From assembly GCA_020696885.1 (NCBI GenBank), contig JAJFMS010000149.1:1-7362 (forward strand): a stretch of DNA of 7,362 nt. Reading direction: 5' to 3'. Positions 6,275 to 7,362 of this stretch are shown piece after piece. The notes beneath the pieces are model-generated. The model made no database searches and was not told the DNA's origin. It saw only the letters and a list, made by a program, of their open reading frames with translations. Made by a program: the position numbers and the translations under genes. This stretch comes from Armatimonadota bacterium (GTDB lineage Bacteria > Armatimonadota > SYMT01). Within the stretch, counting starts at the first letter, position 1; each line of letters begins with the position of its first letter.

Positions 6275-6303
6275 CCTATAGTATTGCATCTCGAAGGGGA
6301 CAA
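6275..6303 (-). promoter_or_regulatory. candidate pckG promoter
   Basis: On the minus strand TTGTCC (6298-6303) and TATAGG (6275-6280) are separated by 17 bases; each matches its sigma-70 consensus at four of six positions. Transcription would start at about 6268, giving a leader of roughly 20 bases that contains the ribosome-binding site. An overlapping TACTAT (6278-6283) is an alternative -10. This is the most AT-rich spot between the two genes, but the match is modest. Confidence 0.35.
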
Positions 6304-6518
6304 GCCGCCTCCAGTACGCGCACGGAACGCGGGGTAGGAAGCGACCCGCGCGGAGGGTCCGCAGCAGGCGAGGGTCACCACCGGGAAGCCGCTCGGACGG
6401 ATCCGGTTCGACGGCGCGAAGCCCCAGGAGGTGGTCAGCCTCGCCCCGAAAGCGGGCCGCTCCGGGGTGGTGGCGGGCGGTCTTCGCTTCGTGGGCCGCT
6501 TCTCCGCAGTGGTGGCCG
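6304..6518. other. interval between the acetyltransferase and pckG, coding-like on both strands
   Basis: Two overlapping readings share wobble positions. On the minus strand an 83-codon frame (6271-6522) starts with an ATG that overlaps the acetyltransferase TGA as ATGA, a coupling-type junction. Its product is Pro/Arg/Thr-rich and family-less, and it would run through the pckG promoter. On the plus strand a start-less frame (6338-6535) reads VTTGKPLGRIRFDGAKPQEV, SLAPKAGRSG and LRFVGRFSAVVAV, which looks more like a genuine beta-rich protein end, with a TGA inside the acetyltransferase 3' end. I call neither a gene. The plus reading may be a relic. Confidence 0.25.
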
Positions 6519-7214
6519 TCATCGCTCGGTCCTGAACTCCTCTAGCCTCCGGATTTGCCGCCCCGCTCCATCGAAGTTTGCCGGATCCAGCCAGGCGGCG
6601 AATGCTGCCGAGAGTCCGGGCCACTCCGGTTGAATGATCGAGAACCAGGCCGTGTCGCGGTTCTCCCCCTTGATGACCATGTGGTTGCGGAACAATCCCT
6701 CAAACGTGAAGCCGAATCTCGTGGCCGCGTTCTTGGACGGCACATTCCGGTTGTCGCATTTCCACTCGAAGCGCCGATAGCCGAGCGTGTCGAAGATGTA
6801 GGAGGCAGCGAGATAGAACGCCTCCGTCGCGACCCTCGTTCGAGCGATGGCCGGTCCCCAGAGGATGCTGCCGATCTCGATCACACCGTGCTTCGGATCG
6901 ATGCGCATTAGGGACTGCCGCCCCTCCGCACGCCCGGTCTCCTTATCGACCACCGCGAAGACCAGCGCCTCCTCCGCTGCGGCGGCGCCCTCCGCCCAGC
7001 GGCGGAAGCTGGCCTCGCTGGACGGCACCGCATCCACCAGATAGCGGTGCCGCTCCTCGCTCCCTGGCCCCTGCGCGACGCGGAAGAGGTCGCATGCATG
7101 CCGAGCGGGATCGAGTGGCTCCAGGCGCGCGTAGACGCCGTCGAGCACGATGCGCTGTGGTCTGGGAGCACCGCTCCAGCTCGATAGGTTCGCTTCGCTC
7201 TCGTCCTGACTCAT
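6519..7214 (-). CDS. GNAT-family N-acetyltransferase (RimJ/RimL-like)
   Basis: This enzyme should transfer an acetyl group from acetyl-CoA to an amine, a protein N-terminus or a small molecule; the substrate is unknown. The 231 residues fit the RimJ/RimL-like GNAT branch, usually 180-230 long. The N-terminal half opens with the branch-typical strand VYARLEPLDPARHACDLF at about 27-44. The acetyl-CoA core follows: a strand GVIEIGSILWGP at about 110-121; the helix RTRVATEAFYLAASYIFD at 125-142; LGYRRFEWKCDNRNVPS at 144-160; and AATRFGFTFEGLFRNHM at about 163-179, where this branch has its A-x-x-x-G-F-x-x-E-G motif. No key segment is lost. ATG 7214 is preceded by a weak AGG nine bases upstream; an in-frame TTG at 7238 adds eight residues without better support. 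pckG follows 272 bases later on the same strand. Confidence 0.88.
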   Translation of the reverse strand: MSQDESEANLSSWSGAPRPQRIVLDGVYARLEPLDPARHACDLFRVAQGPGSEERHRYLVDAVPSSEASFRRWAEGAAAAEEALVFAVVDKETGRAEGRQSLMRIDPKHGVIEIGSILWGPAIARTRVATEAFYLAASYIFDTLGYRRFEWKCDNRNVPSKNAATRFGFTFEGLFRNHMVIKGENRDTAWFSIIQPEWPGLSAAFAAWLDPANFDGAGRQIRRLEEFRTER

Positions 7215-7255
7215 CCAGTTACCTACTCTGTCTCTCAACGGCGTGTCATCCGTGC

Positions 7256-7284
7256 TACCGGAGGGGTGGGAGCCGAAGGTCTAG
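7256..7284 (+). pseudogene. 29-bp scrap of the Gfo/Idh/MocA C-terminus, copy 3
   Basis: The bases read TAC CGG AGG GG, then TGG GAG CCG AAG GTC TAG. This corresponds to Y-R-K-G-W-E-P-K-V-stop of copies 1 and 2 with one base missing in the glycine codon (7265-7266). The last ten codons, including the TAG stop, align with copy 1; the valine codon differs in each copy (GTA, GTG, GTC). Upstream of 7256 I see no further similarity; that side is the upstream region of the divergent acetyltransferase gene. Length alone could be chance, but the run plus stop plus following hairpin repeats the arrangement at copy 1. Confidence 0.5.
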
Positions 7285-7309
7285 CGGACGTCCGCACTAC
7301 CAGGCACAG

Positions 7310-7341
7310 CGGCGTCCGAGCGAACCCTCGCTCGGACGCCG
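7310..7341 (+). terminator. perfect 13-bp hairpin after relic copy 3
   Basis: CGGCGTCCGAGCG (7310-7322) and CGCTCGGACGCCG (7329-7341) pair perfectly around AACCCT, 25 bases past the relic's TAG. GTCTTAACTATAA follows on the plus side, with only a few T's. It is the longest perfect stem in the window. A separate perfect 12-bp palindrome, GCGGACGTCCGC, lies at 7284-7295 between stop and hairpin. I infer that it was the terminator of the ancestral oxidoreductase gene. Confidence 0.5.
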
Positions 7342-7362
7342 GTCTTAACTATAAACTGCCGG

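Noticed and set aside
5006..6289. A 427-codon minus-strand frame overlapping pckG in another frame
   Set aside because: It is Arg/Gly/Pro-rich and fully inside pckG, whose own frame carries all the PEPCK motifs.
1..7362. CRISPR array, tRNA/rRNA, complete insertion sequence or defence operon
   Set aside because: No regularly spaced repeats, no tRNA-like cloverleaf or CCA-type end, no transposase motif or terminal inverted repeats, and no nuclease/helicase genes were seen. The recurring segments are protein-coding C-termini.

Overview
The window is GC-rich (visibly above 60%) bacterial DNA. The two best-preserved genes have the G/C-biased third codon positions of a high-GC soil- or sediment-type bacterium. 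Several points fit Gemmatimonadota or a similar high-GC phylum: a GTP-type PEP carboxykinase, a decayed nonribosomal peptide synthetase thioesterase, and Gfo/Idh/MocA oxidoreductase remnants. No taxonomic marker is present, so this is a guess. All five genes I consider intact lie on the minus strand.

Layout. Positions 1-2010 are a gene graveyard with one small live gene. It starts with the frameshifted 3' end of a peptide-synthetase-type thioesterase (1-307). A C-terminal-only relic of a Gfo/Idh/MocA-type oxidoreductase follows (409-561), then a 72-residue zinc-ribbon protein (928-1146, minus). Next come a short stretch of coding-like sequence (about 1430-1603) and a second copy of the same oxidoreductase C-terminus (1701-1850). 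A third, 29-bp scrap of it lies at 7256-7284. Positions 2057-3055 (minus) encode an unrecognised 332-residue protein with two membrane helices and a long helical, coiled-coil-like tail. Positions 3507-3887 (minus) encode an unrecognised 126-residue protein with a Pro/Glu/Val-rich C-terminus. Positions 4402-6246 (minus) encode a complete GTP-dependent phosphoenolpyruvate carboxykinase (pckG), and 6519-7214 (minus) a RimJ/RimL-like GNAT acetyltransferase. Gene-free gaps hold several perfect inverted repeats, mostly just past gene or relic 3' ends. They look like terminator or RNA-stabilising hairpins without strong U-tracts.

How the genes relate. They do not form an obvious pathway or operon: spacing between neighbours is hundreds of bases, and each intact gene has its own ribosome-binding site or separate upstream region. 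pckG is the core metabolic gene (gluconeogenesis, oxaloacetate to PEP). The rest looks like accessory or decaying material. I found no convincing defence, CRISPR, RNA-gene or complete mobile-element signature. The most unusual signal is the recurrence of the same oxidoreductase C-terminal segment three times within 7 kb, without any upstream body of the gene.
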